From NCBI GenBank assembly GCA_026993705.1, contig JALWSJ010000412.1, positions 1 to 11,127 on the forward strand: a DNA stretch of 11,127 bases, in the 5' to 3' direction. The stretch comes from Flavobacteriales bacterium (GTDB lineage: Bacteria; Bacteroidota; Bacteroidia; Flavobacteriales_D; Parvicellaceae). Below are positions 1 through 8,600 of the stretch, piece by piece; the first letter of the stretch is position 1; each line of letters starts with the position of its first letter. The position numbers were made by a program, and so were the translations under genes. The notes under the pieces were generated by a model, which saw only the letters and a program-made list of their open reading frames with translations, did no database searches and was not told the origin of the DNA.

Positions 1-64
1 ATGCAATATTGAGGTCGGTTGTTGACACTTCAATTAAAAATTCTGCTTCAATATTCGAAAACAT
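1..64 (-). CDS. Possible 5' end of an unidentified gene, cut by the left edge
   Basis: An ATG at 64-62 opens a reading frame that stays open to the edge for 21 codons (MFSNIEAEFLIEVSTTDLNIA split as MFSNIEAEFL / IEVSTTDLNIA). An in-frame TGA lies upstream with no other ATG between. A well-matched Bacteroidota promoter (129-159) sits about 60 bases upstream on the same strand, which is the main reason to believe this is a gene start. I do not recognise the protein and no signal peptide is visible in what remains. A competing plus-strand frame is open from 3 to 104 and could be the tail of a gene entering from the left, but it has no supporting signal. Confidence is limited by the short length. 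Confidence 0.42.
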   Translation of the reverse strand, partial: MFSNIEAEFLIEVSTTDLNIA

Positions 65-128
65 TATTTTACTAGCTATGCTGGATTCTAATCAGGCTGA
101 ATAGTTACTGTTTGTTTAATGATTTTTG

Positions 129-159
129 CAAAGGTAAGTCGATATATTTGAACCTCAAA
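129..159 (-). promoter_or_regulatory. Bacteroidota-type promoter for the left-edge gene
   Basis: On the minus strand, TTTG (159-156) is followed by exactly 19 bases and then TACCTTTG (136-129). This fits the Bacteroidota sigma-ABfr consensus (TTTG about 19 bases before TAnnTTTG). Transcription should start near 121-124, giving a leader of about 58 bases before the ATG at 64. The promoter begins 28 bases after the mce stop codon, so the left-edge gene can be transcribed separately from mce. Confidence 0.7.
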
Positions 160-187
160 ATATTACTTACGGATTTAAACCGAGTTA

Positions 188-586
188 TTACTTTTCTTGA
201 CAGAGTTCTGTTAGCACACCATTTGTAGATTTAGGGTGTAAAAAGGCTATTTTTTTATTGTCAGCCCCTTGTCTGGGTATTGTGTTCAGTACCGTGAAAT
301 TTTGTTCTTGTAGACGTTTTATTTCATTATTTATATCGGTTACGTCAAAAGCTATATGGTGTATTCCTTCTCCTTTTTTTTGTATAAATTTAGCTATGGG
401 ACTTTCTTCGTTTGTTGCTCCTAATAGTTCTATTTTGGTTTCTCCTATTTGGAAAAAAACCGTCTCTACTCCTTCGCTTTCTACTTTTTCTCTTTTGTAG
501 GGTTGGGTATTAAGTAAATTACTAAATAGTTTTATGGATTGTTCTAAATCTTTGACAGCTATGCCTATGTGTTCTATTTTATTCAT
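188..586 (-). CDS. mce: Methylmalonyl-CoA epimerase
   Basis: This 132-residue cytosolic protein of the vicinal-oxygen-chelate (glyoxalase/bleomycin-resistance) fold interconverts (2R)- and (2S)-methylmalonyl-CoA, linking succinyl-CoA and propionyl-CoA metabolism with methylmalonyl-CoA mutase. Two beta-alpha-beta-beta-beta modules are visible, starting at MNKIEHIGIAV and at GIHHIAFDV. Expected metal ligands by alignment to the Propionibacterium enzyme are His6, Glu53 (Gln in that enzyme), His76 or His77, and Glu127 in the VLTEL segment. The HPKSTNGVLTEL tail is typical. Length is normal for the family. The ATG at 586 gives the standard N-terminus, and two stop codons (TAA TAA) follow each other at 190-185. 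I see no convincing promoter directly upstream. It may be transcribed by read-through from the operon ending at 841, or from a non-consensus start in 587-715. Third codon positions favour C over G, unlike the right-hand end of the window. Confidence 0.93.
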   Translation of the reverse strand: MNKIEHIGIAVKDLEQSIKLFSNLLNTQPYKREKVESEGVETVFFQIGETKIELLGATNEESPIAKFIQKKGEGIHHIAFDVTDINNEIKRLQEQNFTVLNTIPRQGADNKKIAFLHPKSTNGVLTELCQEK

Positions 587-619
587 GGTTTAGATGTTTA
601 TTATTTTCTTGATTTATTA

Positions 620-628
620 GGGGGGGGG
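620..628. repeat. Nine-G homopolymer in the mce leader
   Basis: Nine consecutive G on the plus strand (C on the mce-sense strand) in otherwise very AT-rich DNA, 33 bases upstream of the mce ATG. Such a tract can vary in length by slipped-strand pairing and is also a common sequencing-error site. Confidence 0.9.
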
Positions 629-633
629 ACTTT

Positions 634-651
634 TTTCTTTATCTAAAGAAA
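634..651. repeat. Short A/T-rich inverted repeat
   Basis: TTTCTTTA and TAAAGAAA form a perfect 8-base inverted repeat around a 2-base centre, between the mce gene and element A. It is A/T-rich, so any hairpin would be weak. It could be part of a protein-binding site or of a weak termination signal, and no function can be assigned from sequence alone. Confidence 0.35.
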
Positions 652-715
652 CTGAAACTCATTTTCTTTGCACTTACCTCAACTGCGTTAGGGATAGAAC
701 GGCGTGTTTGAACTC

Positions 716-837
716 CTTTTTGCCCTCCTCCTTTTGAGGGCAAAAAGAGTGAGTAGTGATAGCCCGACCATTACGGCGTTGAAAAGTAGTGTAGTGCAAC
801 GAAATTGCTTTTTTATGCCGTAATGGGAACGCCCAAA
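716..837 (-). repeat. Structured intergenic repeat, copy A
   Basis: Read on the minus strand, starting four bases after the stop codon of the OmpA-type gene, the element contains: TTTGGGCGTTCCC (837-825); a 17-base imperfect stem with ATTACGGC/GCCGTAAT at its base (824-808 and 786-770); a loop containing CACTACACTAC; GGTCGGGCTATC (769-758); a linker; and a perfect 12-base-pair hairpin (747-736 with 727-716, 8-base loop). The same order of motifs recurs in inverted orientation at 11023-11127 with a different stem sequence. From memory, similar GGGCGT...GGTCGGGCT segments occur between genes in other Bacteroidota genomes; I could not check this. No T-run follows either hairpin, so it is not a textbook intrinsic terminator, although it lies where one would be expected. 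Confidence 0.75.
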
Positions 838-840
838 TTA

Positions 841-3177
841 TTATTTTAATGTAAATAGTGTTAGTTCGGTTTTTCGGCTTAGTCGTTGTTGTTCTTCGTC
901 TTGTTCTTCTTGTGTTCGCTCTTCTCCGTAGGCGAGTGCTTTTATGCGTGATTGATGTACTCCTTTTTCGGTAAGGTATTTAATGACTTCGGATTTTCTT
1001 TTTTGGGTTAGTTTTTGGTTGTACTCTTCCGAGCCTTTGGTTGAGGCATAGGATTCTACACGGATTAGTAATTTTGGGTTTTCTTGTAGTTCTTTGATGC
1101 GTTGGTCTAATATTTCTTTGTCGTCGGGGGTTAGTGCGTATTCATTATTTTCGTAATAGATGATTTGGGTGTCTTGTATATCGGTTTGTTCGATTTGAAT
1201 GACCTCAACATTAATTACTGAATCTCCAACAGTTAGCCCTTTGGTTTTTGAGTAAATGTAAAATCCATCGTCTTCTCTGTTAATAACAGCTACAGTTTGG
1301 TGATGGCGATTGGTGATATTTAGTTGTGGTTCTTCTTTTAATTTGCTTTCGTCTTCGATTCGGAATTTGTATAAATCTTTTGGTTTTAGGTTGAGTGCCA
1401 TAAAATCACCCTCAGGGGTTGATGTTATTTTTTGCATCAGTTCGATTTCGTCGTGCACCTCAACTCCTAATACGCCTACTTGCTCTGACTTTAATTTTTG
1501 GTAAACAAATTGTCCAGTTATGGCAATTCTTTTTTCGATGAATACTAAATCTTCTTCCTCTACGTCCAGATTGTAATTTCCTGTTTGAGATTTTAGTTTT
1601 CGGTACACAAACTTACCGTCTTTGCCTTTGGTTAGTGTGGCGATGAGTTCTTCTTTTTTATTAAAGATAAGAATATCAAATTCTTCTCCTTCGGGCGATT
1701 TGATAAGGTAATTTGCTCCTCGTGGTATTTTTTTGAAGATAAAATTTCCGTATTTATCTGTGGTGGTTTTTTGTATAATGTTTCCATCTTCGTCTATTAA
1801 GTACACTTCCAGACCTTCGGGGTTTTTATGTTTTAACTTTTTAAAGACAAATTGTCCTCCAAGTTCTCCTTCGCCTGTAATAAGATCATAGTCTTCTTCG
1901 TCGATAAGGGCTAATGTTCCGACACTTTTGCTACTCAATTTTCTAAAGACAAACTCTCCTTTGTTATTCGAGATTAATATCAGTTCACCGTCATTGAGGT
2001 TCATTTCTACCTCTTCTCCGGTGTTTAATATTTTGAAGATATATTTTTTGTCTTGCGGTAATTTTTTGAATACAAATTTACCATTGGCATCAGCTGTTGC
2101 TTTAGTGATTAAATTTCCTTGGTCGTCAAATACACCTACCTCCAAACCTTCTGTTGATTTTCCATCTAAATACATAAATGTTAAGACTCCTGATATAGCT
2201 TGATTTTCTACCAGTGTTTTTTCGATTTTATGGAATTTATAAATATCATCTTGTCCTACTCCTCCAGCTCTATTGGAGCAAAAATAGCCACTTTCTTTGT
2301 TGACGTTAAATATCAGGGCAAATTCATCTGCTTCGGTATTGATTGTTTTGCCAAGGTTTTGAGGCTCAGACCACTTTCCGTTTTCCCATTGGCTAACGTA
2401 TAAATCCCATCCTCCAAATCCTCCGTTTCGGTTTGAAGCAAAATAAATATTATCGTCAATAAGGTAGGGAAAGGCTTCGTTTTCTTTGGTATTTAATTCC
2501 TTTACTTTAGTTATTTCGCCCCAATTATCTCCATTTCGCTCTACGTAAACAATGTTTCCGTTTCCATGCTTACCTATTCCGGGGCTTGTATTTTGAACAA
2601 AATAAAGTTTTTTTCCATCCGGTGACCAACAAGCCTGCCCCATTGATACGCCTTTTTGATTAAAGGGAAGTTTTTCGATGTTTTTCCACCTTCCTTTTAT
2701 TTTTTGTGCTTTGTATAATTGCGGGTAAGCTGTGGATTTAGCAAAGGGTTTATTTTCTTTGTGGCTGACTATAGTAATTATTGCTTCATCTCCCGATTTG
2801 TTGAAGGCTATAGGCCCAACGTGGTCATCCATTAATAGATTGTTGTCAAAAATCCGTATCCGAACTAATTGTATGGTGTCAGCAAAAATATCTTTAAACG
2901 CTGCTTTAAATAGATTAAAATGATTTGTTTTTTTCCAGTTTCCTTCTCCCAATGTTTTAATATCGTATTCTCTATCGGAGGTAAAGATAAATTGTTGTCC
3001 CAATAAGACCGGACTAAACTCACTGTAACTTGTGTTGACTCCTAAAACTGGTAACACTTCATATTCTGTAATTTTTGTGTATTTTTTTTGCTCATTTGAT
3101 TGAGCAATGAATTGTGTTACCCATAAAGACAATAGCATTGGCAACACTATTTTATTTAGTTTTTTTATTAACTTCAT
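841..3177 (-). CDS. Propeller/CarboxypepD_reg-like/OmpA-family envelope protein (PorE-like without TPR)
   Basis: A 778-residue exported protein, probably periplasmic or outer-membrane associated, encoded 22 bases after the PorP/SprF gene. Residues 1-25 are a signal peptide ending near FIAQ. Residues about 60-315 hold PD40-type propeller blades (SPDGKKLYF at 185, IYFASNRNGGFGGWDLYVSQW split around 244-264, SNRAGGVGQDDIY at 301). Residues about 328-640 hold repeated CarboxypepD_reg-like beta modules marked by a recurring G-x-F-V-F/Y-x-K-L motif at 366, 407, 441, 477, 521, 555 and 590. Residues about 670-778 form an OmpA C-terminal domain (YNQKLTQKRKSEVIKYL, RIKALAYGEE, SRKTEL). The order resembles Porphyromonas PorE (TPR, propeller, CRD, OmpA) without the TPR part. 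The GHTD motif reads SYAS at 709-712, so the usual peptidoglycan-binding Asp is Ser, while Arg768 is kept. AAGGA lies just before the ATG. Its place in the operon suggests support of the adjacent PorP-like protein. Confidence 0.88.
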   Translation of the reverse strand: MKLIKKLNKIVLPMLLSLWVTQFIAQSNEQKKYTKITEYEVLPVLGVNTSYSEFSPVLLGQQFIFTSDREYDIKTLGEGNWKKTNHFNLFKAAFKDIFADTIQLVRIRIFDNNLLMDDHVGPIAFNKSGDEAIITIVSHKENKPFAKSTAYPQLYKAQKIKGRWKNIEKLPFNQKGVSMGQACWSPDGKKLYFVQNTSPGIGKHGNGNIVYVERNGDNWGEITKVKELNTKENEAFPYLIDDNIYFASNRNGGFGGWDLYVSQWENGKWSEPQNLGKTINTEADEFALIFNVNKESGYFCSNRAGGVGQDDIYKFHKIEKTLVENQAISGVLTFMYLDGKSTEGLEVGVFDDQGNLITKATADANGKFVFKKLPQDKKYIFKILNTGEEVEMNLNDGELILISNNKGEFVFRKLSSKSVGTLALIDEEDYDLITGEGELGGQFVFKKLKHKNPEGLEVYLIDEDGNIIQKTTTDKYGNFIFKKIPRGANYLIKSPEGEEFDILIFNKKEELIATLTKGKDGKFVYRKLKSQTGNYNLDVEEEDLVFIEKRIAITGQFVYQKLKSEQVGVLGVEVHDEIELMQKITSTPEGDFMALNLKPKDLYKFRIEDESKLKEEPQLNITNRHHQTVAVINREDDGFYIYSKTKGLTVGDSVINVEVIQIEQTDIQDTQIIYYENNEYALTPDDKEILDQRIKELQENPKLLIRVESYASTKGSEEYNQKLTQKRKSEVIKYLTEKGVHQSRIKALAYGEERTQEEQDEEQQRLSRKTELTLFTLK

Positions 3178-3199
3178 CTTCCTTGTTTTCTAAAGTAAT

Positions 3200-4132
3200 T
3201 TATAAAAATCTTGGTGACACCGATGTTTTTCTTTTGATGTATAAATCTGCACCCAAAAAGATTTCATGCGAACCGGAATTGTAGCGTTTTATCGCTCCTA
3301 AATTAAAGTCATAGCTGTACCCTAATCTAAATGATTCCGTTATGTTGTACTCCGTTACAAAAACCAAACTTGCTTCGTTAATTTTTGAGGTATTAGAGCG
3401 ATAAGATACTCCCAACCACAGTACTTTTTGGAATAAAATACTCGTATTTATATCGTAATTGAAAGGTGCTCCATTTGTGTATCTTACAACTACGGAAGGT
3501 TTTACTACTAGGTTTTCATTAATCACAAAAGCATTACCGATAAACGCCACGTAATGTGCTTGCAAAGGCAATAAAGCATCACTGCCTTTAAACTTTACTT
3601 TTGGATTTCCTATATGTGAAACGGCAATACCTCCATAAAACTTATCGGTGTGATAGTACATTCCAAAATCAAAATTTGCTGATGATTTTTGATATCTTCC
3701 TCCTACTTTTCCTTGTTCATTTACGTAATGTAATTTGTTGTAATCTATACTTGTGGAATAAAATCCGCCACGAAGTCCGAAAGAAAATTTGCCTTTACCT
3801 GCGTTTACGTGATAGGCATAAGTGCCTAAAAAGACATTGTTTTGTGTTGGTCCTATGGATTCGCTCATTAGGTTTAATCCTAAAGCAAATTTTTTACCTT
3901 TTATGGGACTATGAACCGCCAAACTTGCCGTTTGCGGAGCTCCGCTCATTCCTACCCATTGATTTCGGTACAACATAACACCACTAAGTGTGTTTCTAGT
4001 TCCTGCATAAGCAGGGTTTAACGCCAAAGGATTAAACATATATTGACTATAAAGTGCGTCTTGTTGTGCCCAGCCTTTTTTGAAGAAAAAACACAAAGAA
4101 ACAAGAATCATTATTGAGCTAAGATATTTCAT
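3200..4132 (-). CDS. PorP/SprF-family type IX secretion outer-membrane protein
   Basis: A 310-residue outer-membrane beta-barrel protein of the PorP/SprF family. In Flavobacterium johnsoniae SprF is needed for secretion of SprB, and in Porphyromonas PorP is a T9SS component, so paralogues next to type B cargo genes are thought to act as cargo-specific partners. Visible hallmarks are a signal peptide (MKYLSSIMILVSLCFF...GWAQ), the family signature QQDALYSQYMFNPLALNPAYAG right after it, alternating beta strands throughout (FALGLNLMSE, KFSFGLRGGF, FGMYYHTDKFYGGIAVSH, FRLGYSYDFNLG), and a terminal SPRFL resembling the SPRYF-type end of relatives. I chose the ATG at 4132, 11 bases after the preceding stop. 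The longer frame from 4165 adds 11 hydrophilic residues in front of the signal peptide and overlaps the upstream gene, so it is less likely. Confidence 0.93.
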   Translation of the reverse strand: MKYLSSIMILVSLCFFFKKGWAQQDALYSQYMFNPLALNPAYAGTRNTLSGVMLYRNQWVGMSGAPQTASLAVHSPIKGKKFALGLNLMSESIGPTQNNVFLGTYAYHVNAGKGKFSFGLRGGFYSTSIDYNKLHYVNEQGKVGGRYQKSSANFDFGMYYHTDKFYGGIAVSHIGNPKVKFKGSDALLPLQAHYVAFIGNAFVINENLVVKPSVVVRYTNGAPFNYDINTSILFQKVLWLGVSYRSNTSKINEASLVFVTEYNITESFRLGYSYDFNLGAIKRYNSGSHEIFLGADLYIKRKTSVSPRFL

Positions 4133-4143
4133 TTTATTCGTTT

Positions 4144-5613
4144 TTATCGATCTAAATAGACCCATCCTGATTTGACGTATTTTTTTGAATTTACTTTGAT
4201 GATGTAGTAATACGTTCCTTCCGGAAGTGCACTTTCATTAAACGTACCCCCGTTCCACCCGTTCTTATTATTATAATTTTCTGTTTGATAGACGATGTCT
4301 CCCCAACGGTTGTAGATCGTTACATTTACGTCTGTAACGTTTGGGTCATCAATATACTCTAAGTCAATTACAAAAGTATTGTTTTCGGGATTTTGTTGGT
4401 CATTTGGACTAAAAGCGTTATAGGTTACACTTACGCTATCGGGGTTAAAAGAACAGTCTTTTTGTATTAAGTCTATGGCTACAATATCGCTAATACACCC
4501 CGCTGACGTTCCTGTTGTTTCTATAACGTAAACATAGAGTGAGTCATTTTGTAATAAAGTCTGGTTTTGAATATTAATGGTAGAAGTAGGCGAATAAAAC
4601 AATGTACCATCAGATCCTGAAAAATAATAAAAATGTGGCAATCCACTATTATCGTTTAATTGCAAAGATTGGTTTTCACAAACTGTTTGTTCTTGCGGTA
4701 GATTTGGTGTTTCCGGAACAACTCCGTTTACTGAGTTGCTTATAATAAAAGCACTTTGATTGTTGGGAGGAAGTAGATTATAGCTACAATTATTGGCATC
4801 TATTATTGTGAATTGATAAAAATTATTAGTTAGGTTTATTATCACGCTATCGTTTATATTATCATATGTTATTGTTGAACCATCAGTAAAAATATAAGGT
4901 GAAACACCTCCCGTTAACCCATGAAAAATAACCATTCCTGAATGTTGTCCACAGTTATCGTCTATAATGTTCACGGAATCATAACTTATACTCTGGGGTT
5001 CATTTACGGTGATTGTAATCGTATCACTATTGCAAGTTAGTTGATTGTTTTCCCTTATAAAAAAATAATAATCGCCCCCTGGGAGTCCGCTTAGATTAAA
5101 GTTCGTTGTTGTTACGAGAGTGTAAGATGTATTTAAAAAAGTATTTGAATAATACAAAAAAGGAGCTCCGCTATTATTTCCTGTAAAATAATCAATATTT
5201 GGGATAATAGAACCATTTTGACCACCATTACAACTAACATCCGAAACTATAAAATCAGCTACGGATAATTGTGGTGCGGGATATACAACAACAGAAGCAT
5301 TATCTGTTATAACTGTACCATCCGTCATAGTTACTTCGATACTATACGTTATCGTTATTGTCCCTCCTGTATTGTTTAATGGATAATCTAGATATGAATA
5401 CATCGAAAAAATATTACTCGTATTATTAATAAGAATATTATCTCTGTATAATTCTATTTCCGAAGGTACTTGTCCGCTAGGAGTATATGTTAGCGTCACC
5501 ATCCCTCTTGAACAAATAGTATCTGGTAAAGCACTAAAACCCTGAGCTCCTATTTGCTTTATAAAAAAGAGCACCAATAATAAACTTATGTATTTAATAT
5601 AAATCTTTTTCAT
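4144..5613 (-). CDS. Secreted SprB-repeat protein with T9SS type B sorting domain
   Basis: A 489-residue protein exported by Sec and then by the T9SS, probably displayed on the cell surface. The signal peptide is MKKIYIKYISLLLVLFFIKQIGAQG. Counting from the upstream in-frame ATG at 5619, residues 30-113 form an Ig-like domain, about 118-206 a SprB-type repeat (VSDVSCNGGQNGSI, LSGLPGGDYYFFI, TITITVNEPQ), about 212-285 a second diverged repeat, and 305-385 another Ig-like domain opening with VCENQSLQL. Residues 399-491 are the gliding-motility-associated type B C-terminal domain (NAFSPN, VTIYNRWGDIVY, LPEGTYYYI, GWVYLDR). The upstream gene's TGA overlaps the ATG at 5619 as ATGA. I prefer the ATG at 5613 because it begins MKK and the same ATT-ATG-AAA-AA context starts the previous gene. 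SprB-type repeats suggest an adhesin, but the ligand is unknown. Confidence 0.9.
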   Translation of the reverse strand: MKKIYIKYISLLLVLFFIKQIGAQGFSALPDTICSRGMVTLTYTPSGQVPSEIELYRDNILINNTSNIFSMYSYLDYPLNNTGGTITITYSIEVTMTDGTVITDNASVVVYPAPQLSVADFIVSDVSCNGGQNGSIIPNIDYFTGNNSGAPFLYYSNTFLNTSYTLVTTTNFNLSGLPGGDYYFFIRENNQLTCNSDTITITVNEPQSISYDSVNIIDDNCGQHSGMVIFHGLTGGVSPYIFTDGSTITYDNINDSVIINLTNNFYQFTIIDANNCSYNLLPPNNQSAFIISNSVNGVVPETPNLPQEQTVCENQSLQLNDNSGLPHFYYFSGSDGTLFYSPTSTINIQNQTLLQNDSLYVYVIETTGTSAGCISDIVAIDLIQKDCSFNPDSVSVTYNAFSPNDQQNPENNTFVIDLEYIDDPNVTDVNVTIYNRWGDIVYQTENYNNKNGWNGGTFNESALPEGTYYYIIKVNSKKYVKSGWVYLDR

Positions 5614-5615
5614 AA

Positions 5616-8600
5616 TCATCTATCTAAATATACCCAACCTTTTTTTGAGTACGAAATTTCCGGAACATCCAACACATAATAGTATGTTCCTTCAGGTAAA
5701 TCTACCTGGGTAAGACCTTTTCCTTTCCAAACGATGGTTTTATTATCGTAGTTTTGTTCTTTAAATACGATATCTCCCCAACGATTGTAAATAGTAACTG
5801 TATTTTCCCATAGGTCAGGGTTAACATGTTCATCATCTAAATAGAAAAATGAATTTTCCAGTATATCTCCGTCCGGCTGAAAAGCATTGGTTACGGTTTC
5901 TTCACAATCGATAGCAAAGGTAACACTTATCGTATCATAAAACCAACATTCATTCTCTTTTACAACTATATAAACCTCATTATCCGTTAAATTGTTTATG
6001 GTAAATGAACCTTGGTCTTCCAGTTCTCCACTACCTGTTCCGTTTGTACTCCACAACAAACTATCCGGAACTCCCGTAATCCAAACATCAAATGTGTGAT
6101 CATCTCCTTGACAAATATTATTGATTGGCGAAGTTTGTAGATTATTTTCTGTAAAATCAATATCTGTTATTGTAGTGCTACTTGTACATCCGTCTGTATT
6201 AGTAGCAACAACAACAATTGAATCTACTCCGTTTAATGATTCCGGTATTAAAACAGCGTTATTTGTTGAATTTAGATTTATTACATCAGGAAAATCATAA
6301 AAGATAAAAGTATGTACATAATTTGCATTTGTACTAATTGTATCTGTTATTGTTTCTTTGTCTCCTTCGCAAATTTTGATAGGTGCGATTAAAGATGGCG
6401 ACATGGGTGGAGTAGATGTACCTACTGGAATTACAACTCCTATTAATGTATCAGAGCAAAGATTGTTATCCATGATATAGAAAGTATAAGTTTGCCCTCC
6501 TTGAAGACTATTAAAAGTATTATTGGGCACATATGTCAACCCATCTATACTATAGTTGTAGGGTACTGTTCCAGACGTTGCTGATAATTCAACCGAACCG
6601 TTTCCGTCCAAACAATTATCTGGAGTGATTGAATTAACCGTTAATATCGGCTTTGGATTCACAAATATATCTACTGTGTCTTGATTCGTGCAACCACCCA
6701 CACCTATTACCTTATAGATATAACTTGTATTTAAAGAAACTGAAACAGGATTAGGTATTGTACTACTCATTGTATTATCATACCATGTTCCATTTGATGG
6801 ATTTACTCCTATTAACCCCGTTAGGTTTATCGTCCCTGATCCACATATTATTGAATCTTGTCCGGCTAAAACATTGGGCAATGAATTAACCGTTACAACA
6901 ACGGAATCCTTATTTGAACACCCGTTTCCATCAGTAAATATATATATATATTTTGTAGTGTTTCCAGGAAATACAACCGTATCGGTAAATAAAGTAGAAT
7001 CAACCTTCCATTGACCATTTGTCGAACTATACGGAACCCCAATTAGAACAGTACTATCTCCCTGACAAATTGTATCTCTGTTATTAAAAATATTTGCTGT
7101 AACATTTGGTAGTGGATTTACGGATAAAGAAGTAGTAAAACTATCTGAGCATCCTAACGAATCTGAAACAACACTAACAGTTATAGATGTTTGTCCAGTT
7201 GTTAATGTATAATGAGCCGGGTTATTTAATTGAGAAACATTATCTATCATAAAATTTGTAATCGTTCCCGCATCAGCAATTTGCATTATTATTTGTTGCC
7301 CATCACAAACTCCCGAAGGAGTTACAATCGAAGGGCTGTAATTCCTTATCACTGAATAATTACTAAATTCTGAAGTTGAAGCAACAAGTAACGTATCTAA
7401 ATACCCATAATTCTCAATTGTTGTCGTATCCAATTGAGTTAACGTTGCTACTATCGAATCATTAATAGCAATAAATGTTGCCATAAAAGATAAAGTATCT
7501 ATATTATTTCCTAGAGAAAGAGTATTTGGAGCAAACATTGTATCTTTTAAAAAGATTTTTCCTTCTTGTCCGTCAGAATCTGTTTTATAAAAGTCCATGC
7601 GATAAAACCTAGTCGAATCTTCAACAAACAACTTCACACCCAATTTAACTTTAGAATCTCCTTGACAATATATCGAAGAACTTAGTGTAGGTGGTACTAG
7701 ACTATCATTACTATAAGGTTTATTTCCAATTAAATTTGTAGTACCATTATCATCCAAATCTATCCCCAAACCAGTTGCTCCCCCATTGTTAAATATTTTA
7801 TTTCTATAAAAATGAATATATTCCGTACTATCAACTCCAGCAATTTGAACACCTGCAGTTGTATTATTTGCAATTATATTTCTAGAAAATGTTATTGCTT
7901 GTACACCTGAATCAATGTAGATTCCCGTGCTGTTTGAAAAGGAATTATTGTTAATAGTGTCAAAACCTATAACATTACGATATACTGAATCAGAAAAAGG
8001 TACAGAAAGAGAGGGTACAAGAAATTCATTACCTGAATTGTAATCATAAAAATTAAACAACGACAAATCAAAATCCAACCCTCTGTTACAATTTGCAATA
8101 ACATTGTTGTGAATTTTTCGAAACCTTGCATCAGAAATATGACCTCCATTTCCATCAGAACCTCTATTCGATAATATTTTTATTCCGGAACCATTTATTG
8201 TAGCAGATTGTCTATCAAGAGTTATCCCAATTTTATTAAATGCAATTACGGAATTTTGTTCAGGATATAGATATGAATTATTACCTTTTATATTTAATAA
8301 ATATAAAGCATCTCCGTTCGTTACATTTCCAATTCTATTATTTATAATTTTTGCATCGTAACCATTCTCAATTATAATCCCAGTATTATTTGATGCTAAA
8401 CCTACTTTATCATACAAAAATCCAACAACATTTGAACGAACTTCCTGCATATTATATAGTTTGCACGCACTATCCTGACCTGCTATATAATTACCTTCAT
8501 GTTTTTTTCCTCCAAAAAGACCAACATATGCATCAACTGAACCTAATACAACCCCTTTAGCAAAAGGGGTGTTTATTACCGATGTTCCTGTACCATTTAA

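Noticed and set aside
3..104. Plus-strand frame open from the edge to a TAG, considered as the end of a gene entering from the left.
   Set aside because: Thirty-three codons can stay open by chance, no family was recognised, and a good minus-strand promoter and start codon compete for the same bases. Not excluded.
716..837. Element A read as a simple intrinsic terminator of the operon.
   Set aside because: Neither hairpin is followed by a T-run on the minus strand, and copy B sits upstream of a gene, not after one, so a plain terminator does not explain the element.
3601..3978. Plus-strand open frame of 125 codons.
   Set aside because: It is the opposite strand of the clearly recognised PorP/SprF gene and its translation (Leu/Arg/Cys-rich) resembles no protein. 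The same applies to the smaller plus-strand frames opposite mce, the OmpA-type gene and the giant gene.
6936..6954. Run of alternating A and T, considered as a microsatellite.
   Set aside because: It encodes part of KYIYIF in a normal Ig-like domain; the length is explained by the codons for Tyr and Ile.
7967..8155. Minus-strand open frame of 62 codons inside the giant gene.
   Set aside because: It is out of frame within an intact reading frame whose beta-helix pattern continues without a break on both sides.
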